A stretch of DNA of 28,016 nucleotides from CAYJCL01 sp964370475 (GTDB lineage: Bacteria > Bacillota_I > Bacilli_A > RF39 > UBA660). Under the pieces are notes generated by a model. The model was given only the letters and a program-made list of their open reading frames with translations. It made no database searches and was not told the origin of the DNA. Made by a program: the position numbers and the translations under genes. The stretch is taken from assembly GCA_964370475.1 (NCBI GenBank), contig CAYJJI010000013.1, positions 1 through 28,016 on the forward strand. Reading direction: 5' to 3'. How positions within the stretch are numbered: position 1 is the stretch's first letter; the number at the start of each line of letters is the position of its first letter. This document shows, in pieces, positions 1-8,364 of the stretch.

Positions 1-1
1 T

Positions 2-20
2 AAAAGTGAATATCACTTTT
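2..20 (-). terminator. rplS intrinsic terminator, cut by window edge
   Basis: An 8-bp inverted repeat (2-9 with 13-20, 3-nt loop) lies at the 3' end of rplS and includes part of its TAA stop. The expected U-tract would lie beyond base 1, so only the hairpin can be seen. Confidence 0.65.
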
Positions 21-357
21 AATTTCTTTCTTTTACTTTGTAGTCTTTTCTCATGCCTTTTAAGAAATTTAATTTAGCACGACGAACAATACCTTTTTTA
101 ATTACAACAATTTTATCAATTGTAGGTGCATTAACTGGGAATATACGATCTACTCCAATACCACCAGATTTTTTACGAACAGTGAATGTTTCACTAATTC
201 CACCACCATGTTTTGCTGTACAAAGACCTTCAAATGCTTGAATTCTTTCTTTCTTTCCTTCTTTAACCCAAACGTCAACACGGATTGTGTCTCCTACTCT
301 GAATTCAGGAATGTCAGAACGCACTTGTTTCTTATTAATGTTATCCATTAAGCTCAT
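19..357 (-). CDS. rplS: 50S ribosomal protein L19
   Basis: Ribosomal protein bL19 sits at the interface of the two ribosomal subunits. The 112-residue protein has the usual family length and features: a basic N-terminus, the stretch FRVGDTIRVDVWVKEG, then RIQAFEGLCTAKHGGG, FTVRKKSGGIGVDRIFPV and a KAKL-like basic tail ending in YKVKERN. The ATG at 355-357 was chosen because an AAGGAGG Shine-Dalgarno lies 6 nt upstream; a second Met at codon 4 is too far from it. The gene has its own strong promoter and a structured leader, and is separated from trmD by two unrecognised genes. In most Bacilli rplS follows trmD directly. Confidence 0.98.
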   Translation of the reverse strand: MSLMDNINKKQVRSDIPEFRVGDTIRVDVWVKEGKKERIQAFEGLCTAKHGGGISETFTVRKKSGGIGVDRIFPVNAPTIDKIVVIKKGIVRRAKLNFLKGMRKDYKVKERN

Positions 358-382
358 AGTTTTCCTCCTTATTTTATTACCC

Positions 383-412
383 GAAAATCTTATTCTTAAA
401 CAGCGGATTTTC
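383..412 (-). promoter_or_regulatory. candidate L19 leader hairpin in rplS 5' UTR
   Basis: The 5' UTR between the rplS promoter and its Shine-Dalgarno contains a 7-bp inverted repeat, GAAAATC and GATTTTC, around a 16-nt loop. An autoregulatory L19 leader RNA upstream of rplS is known in Firmicutes. The position and hairpin fit that family, but I matched position and base pairing only and could not test the family consensus. Confidence 0.45.
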
Positions 413-434
413 TTCCTTTTTGCAAAGCAATAGT

Positions 435-463
435 ATTATAGCATAATATAAGTTGTTTTGCAA
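435..463 (-). promoter_or_regulatory. rplS promoter
   Basis: On the minus strand a TTGCAA -35 (458-463) and a consensus TATAAT -10 (435-440) are separated by exactly 17 bp. The predicted transcript starts near 428, giving a leader of about 70 nt. No terminator is visible after the upstream gene, so read-through from the trmD operon is also possible. Confidence 0.8.
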
Positions 464-476
464 ATATATTAAATTA

Positions 477-1118
477 TTATTTTATTGTAGATTTTCTTGC
501 TAATTTTCTATTATTACTATTCATTAAATAATTTGTGAATTTTTCTATATTTATTTCTAATAATTCATTAATCTCTTGTTCTTCTTTATAATCTAGTAAT
601 ATTTTTACTATTTCTGTTGGGGTTAATAATTGTTCTGAGATATTATTTATTTGTTGACTAAGTGTTTCTATTTCTTCTAATGTGATCGTTTGTGTAGGAT
701 CTTGGTCACATTTGATAGTTATTGGTTTTAAAGTCTCTTTCTCATGAATAGCTCCTAGAGTTGGAACTAAGTAATGAGATATTAAATATTGGTTTGTTTC
801 TTCATCATTTAATTCCATTACCATATATATGTGTTTTAAATTTGTCATAGCACTTATATATGAAGCTAGAATGTTTCCTACTACATTTATTGGTAATACT
901 TCTATTACTTCTTCTATATCATTTATTTCTTCGATAGTGCAATCATATTGATCTAGCAACATATCTTCCTCTATTGTCAATCTTTTTTGTATTCCTTTAC
1001 TTTTGCCTTTTCCTCTTCTAAAATATAGGTTTGTTTTTTTGTTACATATTTTATGAAATTCATTATCTATTACTTTTTGTTCTAATTCTAAAGATTGGTG
1101 TTCTTTATATAATTTCAT
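477..1118 (-). CDS. hypothetical protein, trmD-operon member
   Basis: This 213-residue protein is not recognised. It is soluble-looking, with no signal peptide or membrane segment. It has a basic stretch near residues 34-47 (FRRGKGKSKGIQKR), an acidic Glu/Asp-rich centre and a basic C-terminus ending in RKLARKSTIK. A hydrophobic segment near residues 75-100 is too polar overall for a confident membrane helix. Its ATG overlaps the TAA stop of the upstream gene by one base (TAATG), so the two are very probably translationally coupled and work together. It is the last gene before the rplS promoter and has no visible terminator. Its place among rimM, trmD and rplS suggests, without proof, a link to translation or RNA. 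Confidence 0.85.
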   Translation of the reverse strand: MKLYKEHQSLELEQKVIDNEFHKICNKKTNLYFRRGKGKSKGIQKRLTIEEDMLLDQYDCTIEEINDIEEVIEVLPINVVGNILASYISAMTNLKHIYMVMELNDEETNQYLISHYLVPTLGAIHEKETLKPITIKCDQDPTQTITLEEIETLSQQINNISEQLLTPTEIVKILLDYKEEQEINELLEINIEKFTNYLMNSNNRKLARKSTIK

Positions 1119-1531
1119 TATCTACCACCTCTTGAATTTTCATTGCTATATTGATTAGTATATAATTTAGATTTCAGTTCATTTTCTAGATATCTTAATC
1201 TTTTTAAAAAAAGTTCTTCTTTTTCTTGATTTAAGAATTGATGATATTTATTTAATAATACTCCTCTTAACTTTTCTACTTCTCCAAGCACATGGTTTGT
1301 ATCTGATGATGAAGCTTCATCATCATTAATTACTTCAATGGCATAATTAAGTAGTTTATTAAACACTTTATTAAACTTTATTGTTAAGATACTTTCTATT
1401 AATTTAGGGTCAACTACTGTTATTTCTTTTATTTTAAGATTTTTTTTAGGGATGAATTTATATCCTGATAAATTTTCTTCAACTTTAATTATCTTTTTAA
1501 TAGTAGTTTTCTTTTTTATTGCATATGCCAT
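1118..1531 (-). CDS. hypothetical basic protein, trmD-operon member
   Basis: This 137-residue protein is not recognised. Its N-terminus is strongly basic (MAYAIKKKTTIKKIIKV), followed by a helical region with an acidic Ser-rich patch (DDEASSSD) and a long charged helix (KLRGVLLNKYHQFL and after). It ends in NENSRGGR. Basic residues at both ends would suit nucleic-acid or ribosome contact, which is inference. The ATG is preceded by AGGTGAT, whose first bases overlap the TAG stop of trmD, so the gene is tightly packed behind trmD. Its own stop overlaps the start of the next gene by one base. Confidence 0.85.
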   Translation of the reverse strand: MAYAIKKKTTIKKIIKVEENLSGYKFIPKKNLKIKEITVVDPKLIESILTIKFNKVFNKLLNYAIEVINDDEASSSDTNHVLGEVEKLRGVLLNKYHQFLNQEKEELFLKRLRYLENELKSKLYTNQYSNENSRGGR

Positions 1532-1539
1532 ATTATCAC

Positions 1540-2202
1540 CTATTTCATTATATCTGGTCTATAGTTTTTGGTTTTTATTATTCTTTGTTCCTGACGCCAT
1601 TTAGCTATTTCTTGATGATTTCCACTCATTAGCACTTTTGGAACTTCTAAACCATCATATATAGCTGGTTTAGTATATGTTGGATAATCTAATAGATTTT
1701 CTTCGAATGATTCGCTTTTTAAACTATCTTCATTGATAACTCCATCAAGTAATCTAATTATTGAATCACTTATCATCATCGCTGGTAGTTCTCCTCCTGT
1801 TAGGATAAAATCACCAATACTGATCTGCATATCTACTAGTGTTTTAATTCTTTCATCAAAACCTTCGTAATGACCACAAATAAATATTATATGCTTTTCT
1901 TTGGATAACTCTTTTGCTATTTTTTGGTTATGTGTTTGACCTTCTGGAGTCATAAGTATAACTTTAGTATCTAGAGTTTTTAATTCTTTAATTGCATTAA
2001 ATATAGGTTCACATCTTAATACCATTCCTGATCCTCCACCATATGGTGTATCATCTACTTGTTGATTATTTAAGGGACTGAAATTACGAAAGTTAATTAT
2101 ATTTACTTCTACTAAGTTTTTTTCTATTGCTCTTTTTATTATTGATTCAGTTTTAAATCCATCAAATATTTGAGGAAATAATGTTAAGATATCTATTTTC
2201 AT
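1540..2202 (-). CDS. trmD: tRNA (guanine-37 N1)-methyltransferase
   Basis: TrmD uses S-adenosylmethionine to make m1G37 next to the anticodon, which prevents +1 frameshifting. Family motifs are clear: the N-terminal MKIDILTLFPQIF, the YGGGSGMVLRCEPI loop, HYEGFDERI, and the knotted SAM site ISIGDFILTGGELPAMM. The conserved DYPTYTKP segment and GNHQEIAKWR follow. At 220 residues it is slightly shorter than the usual 240-250, the difference being at the C-terminus. The start overlaps the rimM stop as ATGA, which implies coupling. The rimM-trmD order is typical of bacteria. Confidence 0.97.
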   Translation of the reverse strand: MKIDILTLFPQIFDGFKTESIIKRAIEKNLVEVNIINFRNFSPLNNQQVDDTPYGGGSGMVLRCEPIFNAIKELKTLDTKVILMTPEGQTHNQKIAKELSKEKHIIFICGHYEGFDERIKTLVDMQISIGDFILTGGELPAMMISDSIIRLLDGVINEDSLKSESFEENLLDYPTYTKPAIYDGLEVPKVLMSGNHQEIAKWRQEQRIIKTKNYRPDIMK

Positions 2203-2681
2203 ATAATCAATCCTTTCGTTATTTCTGTAACTTCTATTACATTGTTATTCACTGATTTAATAAACTCTTTATTATAAGGAATATAAAAATTTTTTTCTCC
2301 GATTACATAAATTAATGTATTTGATTTATTATATATTATTTCTCCTACTTTTCCAAGTGTTACTTTGTTTAGAACTACTTCCATATTTATTAAATCATCA
2401 ATTAAATAATCTTTTATTTCTAGATCACTTCTTAGTACATATACTTCTTGTTTTAAATATTTTAATACATCATTGATATTATTATAATCATTAAATGTTA
2501 TCATGTCATAGTTTTTATGAGGACGATATGTATTTATTGTTCCTTTTAATTTTTCTTTACCAATATAGATATTAAAGTCTTTTTTAAATACTTGTTCTTT
2601 TAGTTCAAACTGTGAAGTAATTCTTACTTCTCCTTTAATACCATGTGTGTTAACTATCTTTCCAATATTTATGTATTCCAT
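2199..2681 (-). CDS. rimM: 16S rRNA processing / 30S maturation factor RimM
   Basis: RimM helps assemble the head of the 30S subunit by binding ribosomal protein S19. The 160-residue protein shows the RimM N-terminal signature (IGKIVNTHGIKGEVRI) and a C-terminal PRC-barrel-like half around DDLINMEVVLN and the FYIPYNKEFIKSV segment. Length matches the family. Its Shine-Dalgarno (AAGGAG) is formed by the last two sense codons of the upstream methyltransferase gene, whose TAA lies 3 nt before this start region. It ends in an ATGA overlap with trmD. Confidence 0.95.
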   Translation of the reverse strand: MEYINIGKIVNTHGIKGEVRITSQFELKEQVFKKDFNIYIGKEKLKGTINTYRPHKNYDMITFNDYNNINDVLKYLKQEVYVLRSDLEIKDYLIDDLINMEVVLNKVTLGKVGEIIYNKSNTLIYVIGEKNFYIPYNKEFIKSVNNNVIEVTEITKGLII

Positions 2682-2684
2682 GAG

Positions 2685-3404
2685 TTACTCCTTTGTCAGT
2701 TCGTACATTATGATACTTGCTGCCACTCCTGCATTTAAACTTTCGCATTGTTCGTTCATTTTTATATATACGTAATCATCACATTGATTTAATACTTCTT
2801 TGCTTATTCCTTGACCTTCATTTCCTATTACAAATGCAAATTTATTTAGTTTTTTAACATTACTAATTTCTACTCCATCGATCAGTTTTGTTCCGATGAT
2901 TTTATAATCTTTATTTTTTAAATCAGGAATTATATTATTTAAATTATCTTTTATTATATTAATTTTAAAGATCATACCTTGTGATGCTTGAATTACTTTA
3001 CTATTATATACATCTACACAACCATCTCCTAGTACTAAGGTATCTATATTAAATGCGATTGCACTTCTGATGATAGTTCCTAAGTTTCCTGGATCTTGTA
3101 GTTTATCTAAGATAATTACATTACCTAGTATTTCTCTTGGATTGGTTTTTTTAACTACTGCTATAATATTTTGGGGATTTTCTAAGTTTGATATTTTTTT
3201 CATTATTTCTTTTGTTACTTTAGTTGTTTTTATATTGTTTATTTGAATATTTTCAGTAGTTATTATTTCCTTTACTAAATTTAAGTTTAGAGCTTCATTT
3301 ACTAGATGTTCATTTTCTACTAAGAATACCTCTTTATCTTTGTTATTTTTTAATTTCACTAGTTCTTTTACATAGTTATTTGTAAGTGATGTTATTTCAT
3401 TCAT
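2685..3404 (-). CDS. TrmH/SpoU-family RNA 2'-O-methyltransferase
   Basis: A SPOUT-class methyltransferase that places a 2'-O-methyl group on tRNA or rRNA. All three SpoU motifs are visible: motif 1 LDKLQDPGNLGTIIRSA with the catalytic Arg, motif 2 FVIGNEGQGIS, and motif 3 IKMNEQCESLNAGVAASI. The N-terminal hundred residues resemble the substrate-binding domain of the Bacillus YsgA group. Length (239 residues) is normal. It overlaps the upstream YgjP-like gene by 4 nt (ATGA) and lies directly before rimM. The exact target nucleotide cannot be read from the sequence. Confidence 0.93.
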   Translation of the reverse strand: MNEITSLTNNYVKELVKLKNNKDKEVFLVENEHLVNEALNLNLVKEIITTENIQINNIKTTKVTKEIMKKISNLENPQNIIAVVKKTNPREILGNVIILDKLQDPGNLGTIIRSAIAFNIDTLVLGDGCVDVYNSKVIQASQGMIFKINIIKDNLNNIIPDLKNKDYKIIGTKLIDGVEISNVKKLNKFAFVIGNEGQGISKEVLNQCDDYVYIKMNEQCESLNAGVAASIIMYELTKE

Positions 3405-4036
3405 AATGCACCTTTTAATTCCTTTCTAGCTTTTTTATAATCCGGATAATAATTTTTGACATGATTCCAAAATTTATCACTGTGGTTAGCTTCGTAAAAA
3501 TGACATATTTCATGAATTATTACATAATCTAATAAATGAATATTCCTTTTTAATAATTCTGTATTTAGGGTGATTGTTTTGTTTGTACAATTACATACGC
3601 CCCATCTTGTTTTCATTTTTCTAAATTTTAATGTGAATTCTGGAATATCTGCAAACATAGTTTTTATTTCTTCTACTCTATTTTTAAATATTCTTTTAAC
3701 TTCGCTTAGAAAATACTTTTCTAGTGTTTTATGATCTTTTATAAAAATTGTACCTTCGTCGTAGAGAATACCATCTATATCTGAGTAAATAATTTCATAC
3801 TTTTTCCCTAGGTAATAAAAGTAATTTTCATCTTCTTGATGGTTGATATTATTATTTATTAATTTTAAAATACTATCTTTGTTATCATTAATTATTTGAA
3901 TAATTTTCTTTTCTTTAATACTAGGATGAACATAAATATATAGTATATTGTCATCTTTATATCTAAAATATATTCTTTTGTTATTTTTTTTGATGATTGA
4001 GATATTTATTATTTGGTTATCTAATGTTATTTGCAT
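3401..4036 (-). CDS. YgjP-like zinc metalloprotease (M48/WLM-type)
   Basis: The C-terminal half carries the zinc motif in YVIIHEICHFYEANHSDKFW, typical of the YgjP/DUF45 metallopeptidase family, preceded by the conserved MKTRWGVCN segment and a Thr-Leu-Asn strand. The true substrate of this family is poorly known. I start it at the ATG 4034-4036 (211 residues), not the GTG nine bases upstream: that GTG lies inside an AGGTGA Shine-Dalgarno 5 nt from the ATG. It is the first gene of the run to trmD and overlaps the next gene by 4 nt. The promoter must lie in the short gap before the 4080 terminator, but no good -35 is visible. Confidence 0.92.
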   Translation of the reverse strand: MQITLDNQIINISIIKKNNKRIYFRYKDDNILYIYVHPSIKEKKIIQIINDNKDSILKLINNNINHQEDENYFYYLGKKYEIIYSDIDGILYDEGTIFIKDHKTLEKYFLSEVKRIFKNRVEEIKTMFADIPEFTLKFRKMKTRWGVCNCTNKTITLNTELLKRNIHLLDYVIIHEICHFYEANHSDKFWNHVKNYYPDYKKARKELKGAL

Positions 4037-4041
4037 GTCTT

Positions 4042-4047
4042 TCACCT
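4042..4047 (-). promoter_or_regulatory. AGGTGA ribosome binding site deciding the start at 4036
   Basis: AGGTGA pairs with the ATCACCT part of the usual 16S rRNA tail. Its internal GTG mimics a start codon, but using it would leave no upstream ribosome binding site. Confidence 0.75.
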
Positions 4048-4063
4048 AAAATTATTTTATCAT

Positions 4064-4093
4064 AAAAAAAGACAAAAAACTATTTGTCTTTTT
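4064..4093 (-). terminator. intrinsic terminator of the 4080-5051 gene
   Basis: An 11-bp stem (4066-4076 with 4083-4093) carries the TAG stop of the gene in its loop. On the minus strand it is followed by a run of T. Confidence 0.85.
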
Positions 4094-5051
4094 GTAATTT
4101 TTTTGATGAAGGTTGTTGTTTATCAGTTATTATCAAGTTTACCCATTTTATTTGTTCGTGTCTTAAAAGTAAATCCTGACTTATTTCTTCTTCGCTAATT
4201 TCACTTTTCAATACCATATCAGTGTATATCTCTATTTCTTCATGAATAAGTTCACTTAGTTCAATCAATGTTTCTACTTTGTAAGTAGATAGTATTTCAT
4301 AAGTATTAATTTGGGTATCTTCGTTTAGCGGTAGCGAGTTAATTGTTTGTAATAAATTCTTAGATGTATCCGAATATACCTTTGGAATATCTTCTGATTC
4401 ATCAAAATTATAAACTATTTTTGGTTTTTTTGTTTTAATCTTTTTTGGTGCAATGAAAATATTTTCAACTTTACTAGCTTCTTTTTCTTTTATCAATTCT
4501 ATAAATCGATTGAATTTTTCAATTAAATTTTCTACCAATATAGAATCGAATCCTTCTCTTGTGTATTTTATTATTGATTGTATTGTCACATTGTTTTTAT
4601 CTGATAATATTTGTGGGTCTTTATTAGTGATTAAACCTATTATATGATTTATCTTTGTAATTTTTGGACCTTTATTTATTATTTCTAATTCTTTTTGAGC
4701 TTGGTATAAGTTTTTTTCGATTTCTTCAATCGTTAAATTTTGGTTAGTGTTTAATAATTCGTTTAAATGTTTTCTTTTAAGTTCTTCGTATTCTGTCTCT
4801 GACATATTTCGAAAAATTATAATCCCATATGAATTTCGATGATTCTTTTGAAACTCTTCGTATGATAATTTTAAAATTTTTATTTCATCATTGATTTGGT
4901 TTAAATCATTTTTCATATCTTCTAAGAATTTAACTAAATCTTCAAGCATTTCTTCTAGGGTTTTTTGTTCTATAATTTCTTTGTCTTTTTTTCTTATTTC
5001 TTTATTATTTATAATTATTTCTATTGTTCGTTTTTCTTTTTGTTTTTCCAT
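4080..5051 (-). CDS. hypothetical coiled-coil-rich protein
   Basis: I do not recognise this 323-residue protein. It is highly charged and rich in Lys, Glu and Ile, with probable coiled coils around residues 20-75 and 95-135. A Lys-rich linker follows near residue 210 (APKKIKTKKPKIVYNFDESE), then a helical C-terminal part. No signal peptide or membrane segment is seen. The ATG at 5049-5051 is preferred over one 42 nt upstream because GAGG lies 5 nt before it and the upstream ATG has no Shine-Dalgarno. The gene has its own promoter and terminator, so it is monocistronic. It is divergent to popT. Confidence 0.85.
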   Translation of the reverse strand: MEKQKEKRTIEIIINNKEIRKKDKEIIEQKTLEEMLEDLVKFLEDMKNDLNQINDEIKILKLSYEEFQKNHRNSYGIIIFRNMSETEYEELKRKHLNELLNTNQNLTIEEIEKNLYQAQKELEIINKGPKITKINHIIGLITNKDPQILSDKNNVTIQSIIKYTREGFDSILVENLIEKFNRFIELIKEKEASKVENIFIAPKKIKTKKPKIVYNFDESEDIPKVYSDTSKNLLQTINSLPLNEDTQINTYEILSTYKVETLIELSELIHEEIEIYTDMVLKSEISEEEISQDLLLRHEQIKWVNLIITDKQQPSSKKLQKDK

Positions 5052-5071
5052 TTTTTCCTCGCATGTTTTAT

Positions 5072-5100
5072 ATATTAGCATAATGATTTTCATAATGCAA
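5072..5100 (-). promoter_or_regulatory. promoter of the 4080-5051 gene
   Basis: TTGCAT (5095-5100) and TAATAT (5072-5077) are 17 bp apart on the minus strand. The predicted start near 5065 supports the ATG at 5051 over the ATG at 5093, which lies inside the promoter. Confidence 0.65.
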
Positions 5101-5133
5101 TGCCTTTTAACATATGATTGTATGGGTGATTAT

Positions 5134-5913
5134 ATGTCATATTTCATAGTAGGTTTGATAGTGGGAATTGTAAGTTTGGTTCCTGGTATTAGTGGTGGAA
5201 CTATTATATTATTTTCTAAATTTAGAGATAATATTTATAAGGCAATATCTGATTGGAAGAATAATAAAATTATTATTTTATCTTTGTTATCTGGTGTTTT
5301 AGTTGGGGCTTTGGGATTTGCTAGAATTTTAGAGTATTTTTTCGTGAGAAATTCTACTGAAGTATTAAGTTTATTTAGTGGTTTTATTTTATTTTCTTGT
5401 ATCAAGTTGATTTATAGCAATAAGAAAGTTATTAAAACTAATTATTTGTTTTTTGGAATTGTTCTTGTTTTACTATTATCTTTTTTAGTCCCTAAGTTTA
5501 ATATAGTAGATATTCCAAATTTTAGTATAAGTTTAATTATAATAATGATAATATCCGGTTTTATTGATGGATTCATTACCATTTTACCTGGTATATCTGG
5601 AAGTATGGTTTTAATGATTTTAGGACCTTATTATATTTATAAGTCATTACTGGCTAATTTTTCATTTATTTTTGCTGTACCTTTACTATTTTATTTTATG
5701 TTTAATATTTTAGGTATATATCTTGGTGCTAAAATAACTACTAAGTTGTTTAGTAGTTATTTTAGTCATTTTATTAGTATTGCTATTGGATTTATTATAG
5801 GTGGTTTATTAACTGTAGTACCTTTAGATATATTTAATAATGCTGATATATTTTTAAGATTTGTGATGTTGATTATTATTGCTTATATCTTTGTTGAATT
5901 AACGACGAAGTAG
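5134..5913 (+). CDS. popT: DUF368 undecaprenyl-phosphate transporter, PopT-type
   Basis: DUF368 proteins return undecaprenyl phosphate across the membrane for re-use in wall synthesis (PopT, established for the family). The 259-residue protein is almost entirely hydrophobic, with about eight membrane segments. The family's repeated re-entrant motif is seen twice: VPGISGGT at residues 16-23 and LPGISGS from residue 151, reflecting internal duplication. The reading frame is open further upstream, but the family begins just before the first motif. A GGGTGAT Shine-Dalgarno 3 nt before the ATG at 5134 also supports this start. It converges on the FemX-like gene and overlaps it by 15 bp. Confidence 0.92.
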   Translation: MSYFIVGLIVGIVSLVPGISGGTIILFSKFRDNIYKAISDWKNNKIIILSLLSGVLVGALGFARILEYFFVRNSTEVLSLFSGFILFSCIKLIYSNKKVIKTNYLFFGIVLVLLLSFLVPKFNIVDIPNFSISLIIIMIISGFIDGFITILPGISGSMVLMILGPYYIYKSLLANFSFIFAVPLLFYFMFNILGIYLGAKITTKLFSSYFSHFISIAIGFIIGGLLTVVPLDIFNNADIFLRFVMLIIIAYIFVELTTK

Positions 5914-7101
5914 TTTTTTTATTTTTTTTAATATATGATATATTGTGTACAATTTATGACATTTTATTTCATATGTACCAAGTAGTTCTTCAACATAGCC
6001 ACCAAAGCCTTTTTTGAATTCATATACTCCGTAATCTTTGCTTGATTTATCAAAATTCCCTGATATTCCAAAAAAATTATATCTTTCATATTTCTTTTGA
6101 CTAGCATATTTTATCATGTCCCATTGAAGAATGTATTGGCCACCAAATTGCATATATTCTTTATAACTTCCACTAAACAGATATACTATTTCTTTTCCAT
6201 ACATTATAAACATTGCACCTGACAATATAATTTCATTACCTTGTTCTTTTTTTAGTTGTTCTATTTCATTAATTTTACTTTTTATATTAGCTATATCTTT
6301 TGTTAACGAGTCATTTTGTTTTTTATTTGTTATTGATTTATCTTGATAATCTTTTAAATCTTTTTTTAAGTTATTTATATATTTTTCGCAATTTAAGATT
6401 GCTATCTTAAATTTAATTAAATCTTTAAAGTTTTTATACATAGATTGGTAGTATTTTAGCGATCTATCACTAAATGACTTTCTAAGCGAAGTGGATGATG
6501 TTATCTTTTTGAATTTATTTAGTTCTTCATATGTTAATGTTTTTATTTCCAGTTCTAATTTATTTGTTATTTTATTTATTTTATTTCTAGTATTAGGTTT
6601 TAATTCTTTATATAAAATTTCTTCAGACTTATTAGTATCTAGACAATATGTCCATTTAACTTGTTCTTCTTGATTTAGGTATTTATAACCTATATCAAGA
6701 AGATACTGATGGATTATTTCGTTATTAACTTCATTAGTTATTGCACCGGATGAATCTCTTGATATTCTTTTTATATAAGGATCAATTGAAAGGGATAGAC
6801 CTTTTTTTGATTTGATGAATTCTTTTAATAGTTTTGTAAAGGTTTTAATTATTTTTTGATCATTATAATTACATATAAATCCTTTGTAAGCGTGAAATTT
6901 TTTGTATCCAAAAAATTTATTAGAAACTACTAAAAGTGTAGCTCCTACTATTTTTTGATCATCTATTAAACCTAATAAATAACATTCATGATTCGATTTT
7001 AAATATCGATTATACATATTTATTGATTGAAAGAAATTATTACATTGTTGAGTTTTTACATAGTTTTGAAATTCTGTTTCACTAATTATATTTAATTTCA
7101 A
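5899..7101 (-). CDS. FemA/FemB/FemX-family aminoacyltransferase
   Basis: Fem ligases use aminoacyl-tRNA to add amino acids to the lipid II or peptidoglycan stem, forming interpeptide bridges. The 400-residue protein has the two GNAT-like halves. A lysine-rich coiled-coil insertion at about residues 240-295 (LKKDLKDYQDKSITN region) is as in FemA. The second half carries QFGGQYILQWDMIKYA, RYNFFGISG and YEFKKGFGG, which are typical. The start is TTG (7099-7101), with GGAG 6 nt upstream; the next Met is 28 codons later and would remove the first strand. It lies 11 nt behind the M29 peptidase gene, so the two form an operon. Which residue it adds is unknown. Confidence 0.93.
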   Translation of the reverse strand: MKLNIISETEFQNYVKTQQCNNFFQSINMYNRYLKSNHECYLLGLIDDQKIVGATLLVVSNKFFGYKKFHAYKGFICNYNDQKIIKTFTKLLKEFIKSKKGLSLSIDPYIKRISRDSSGAITNEVNNEIIHQYLLDIGYKYLNQEEQVKWTYCLDTNKSEEILYKELKPNTRNKINKITNKLELEIKTLTYEELNKFKKITSSTSLRKSFSDRSLKYYQSMYKNFKDLIKFKIAILNCEKYINNLKKDLKDYQDKSITNKKQNDSLTKDIANIKSKINEIEQLKKEQGNEIILSGAMFIMYGKEIVYLFSGSYKEYMQFGGQYILQWDMIKYASQKKYERYNFFGISGNFDKSSKDYGVYEFKKGFGGYVEELLGTYEIKCHKLYTIYHILKKIKKLLRR

Positions 7102-7112
7102 TTTTTTCTCCT

Positions 7113-8339
7113 TTAGATAATATCTTTGTAATTGCCATTTTCAAACAGTATAATTTCTTCATCATTAAATGTTTTTGCTACTATTTTTAAATCTTCACTA
7201 CCAAACATAAAATCAATATGGGTTTTTGATACATTCAGTCCTAGAGATAGTCTCTCTTCTTTACTCATCTCTTCAGCACCTTCATAGCATTCTGTGAATG
7301 AATCACCAAATGCTAAGTGGCATGCTGCATTTTCGTCTAATAATGTGGTATAGAATAGTGTTTCTTTATTTCTAATTGGTGAATCATATGGAACTAGAGC
7401 TACTTCACCTATGTAATTAGCTCCTTCATCTGTATTTATTAGTTTTTCTAAAAGTTCTTGATGTTCTTCAGCTTTGACTTCTATTATTTTTCCATTTTCT
7501 AGTTTCAAACTGAATTTATTTATTACTACTCCATTAGTTAATAAAGGCATTGTTGAATAGACTATTCCGTTTACACTGTCTTTTTTTGGTGAAGTAAAGA
7601 CTTCTATTGATGGATAATTAACTAGTATTTTTTTACCGTTTTTTAATTCTGTTATTCCACTACACCAAATTGTTTTGTCAAATAATTCCATTGTTAAGTT
7701 TGTACCTAATTTATTTGTTATCTCTAATCTTTTTATTTTTATCTCGTTTAATTTTTGACAGATGTTTTCTTTTTCTGCTATGTCTTGTTCTATTTTATTT
7801 ATTGAATTTTCTTCATTAACACACGTAATTTCAAAAATACTTTCCCATAAATCTTCTAGTGGTTTTTTTGAATCAGGATAAACTTGCTTAGCCCAATCTA
7901 TATTAGGCACACAAGCTATACACCATGCCAGTTCGTTTTTTTCTCTCTTTTCGTTAAAGAATAAGCGTTTATTGGCTCCGTACTTTCTTATTTCAGTTAT
8001 TTTTTCTGGATCAATGTCTTTCATTTGATTTGGGTATTCATAACTTAACATTAATACTGCAGCATTTTTTTTTGCATATTCATTATACGTTTCTCTTTTA
8101 TAGTAAGAGTGTTCTTTTAACTCTTCAATTGTATAATTTTCATACATAGCTTTTTTAATATATGAATCACTTAAATCATATTCTATATCTCTAGCACCTA
8201 TCTTTATTGCTTCTTGGGCAAGTAATCTTACAAATTCATAAGACTCATATGAACCTGATATTACTAATGGTTGATTTTTTTCTAGCTTTAAACATTCTTT
8301 TAATATTATTTCAGCATATTTTCTTTGTTTTTCTTTCAT
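7113..8339 (-). CDS. M29-family aminopeptidase (AmpS/PepS type)
   Basis: A cytoplasmic two-metal aminopeptidase of the thermophilic-aminopeptidase family. At 408 residues it has the usual length. Typical sequence is seen at the N-terminus (LVISGSYESYEFVRLLAQEA) and in the metal-binding half: GTNLTMELF, YIGEVALVP with the ligand Glu, LLDENAACHLAFG with Glu and His, and the last ligands in SKTHIDFMFGS. The ATG has a clear AGGAG site. It is followed after 11 nt by the FemX-like gene. It may release N-terminal residues from peptides taken up or turned over. Confidence 0.95.
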   Translation of the reverse strand: MKEKQRKYAEIILKECLKLEKNQPLVISGSYESYEFVRLLAQEAIKIGARDIEYDLSDSYIKKAMYENYTIEELKEHSYYKRETYNEYAKKNAAVLMLSYEYPNQMKDIDPEKITEIRKYGANKRLFFNEKREKNELAWCIACVPNIDWAKQVYPDSKKPLEDLWESIFEITCVNEENSINKIEQDIAEKENICQKLNEIKIKRLEITNKLGTNLTMELFDKTIWCSGITELKNGKKILVNYPSIEVFTSPKKDSVNGIVYSTMPLLTNGVVINKFSLKLENGKIIEVKAEEHQELLEKLINTDEGANYIGEVALVPYDSPIRNKETLFYTTLLDENAACHLAFGDSFTECYEGAEEMSKEERLSLGLNVSKTHIDFMFGSEDLKIVAKTFNDEEIILFENGNYKDII

Positions 8340-8364
8340 TATTTTCTCCTAATAGTAGTATATC

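Noticed and set aside
4891..5133. N-terminal extension of PopT by 81 codons
   Set aside because: It is antisense to the 4080-5051 gene and its promoter. The DUF368 family begins at the later ATG, which has a Shine-Dalgarno.
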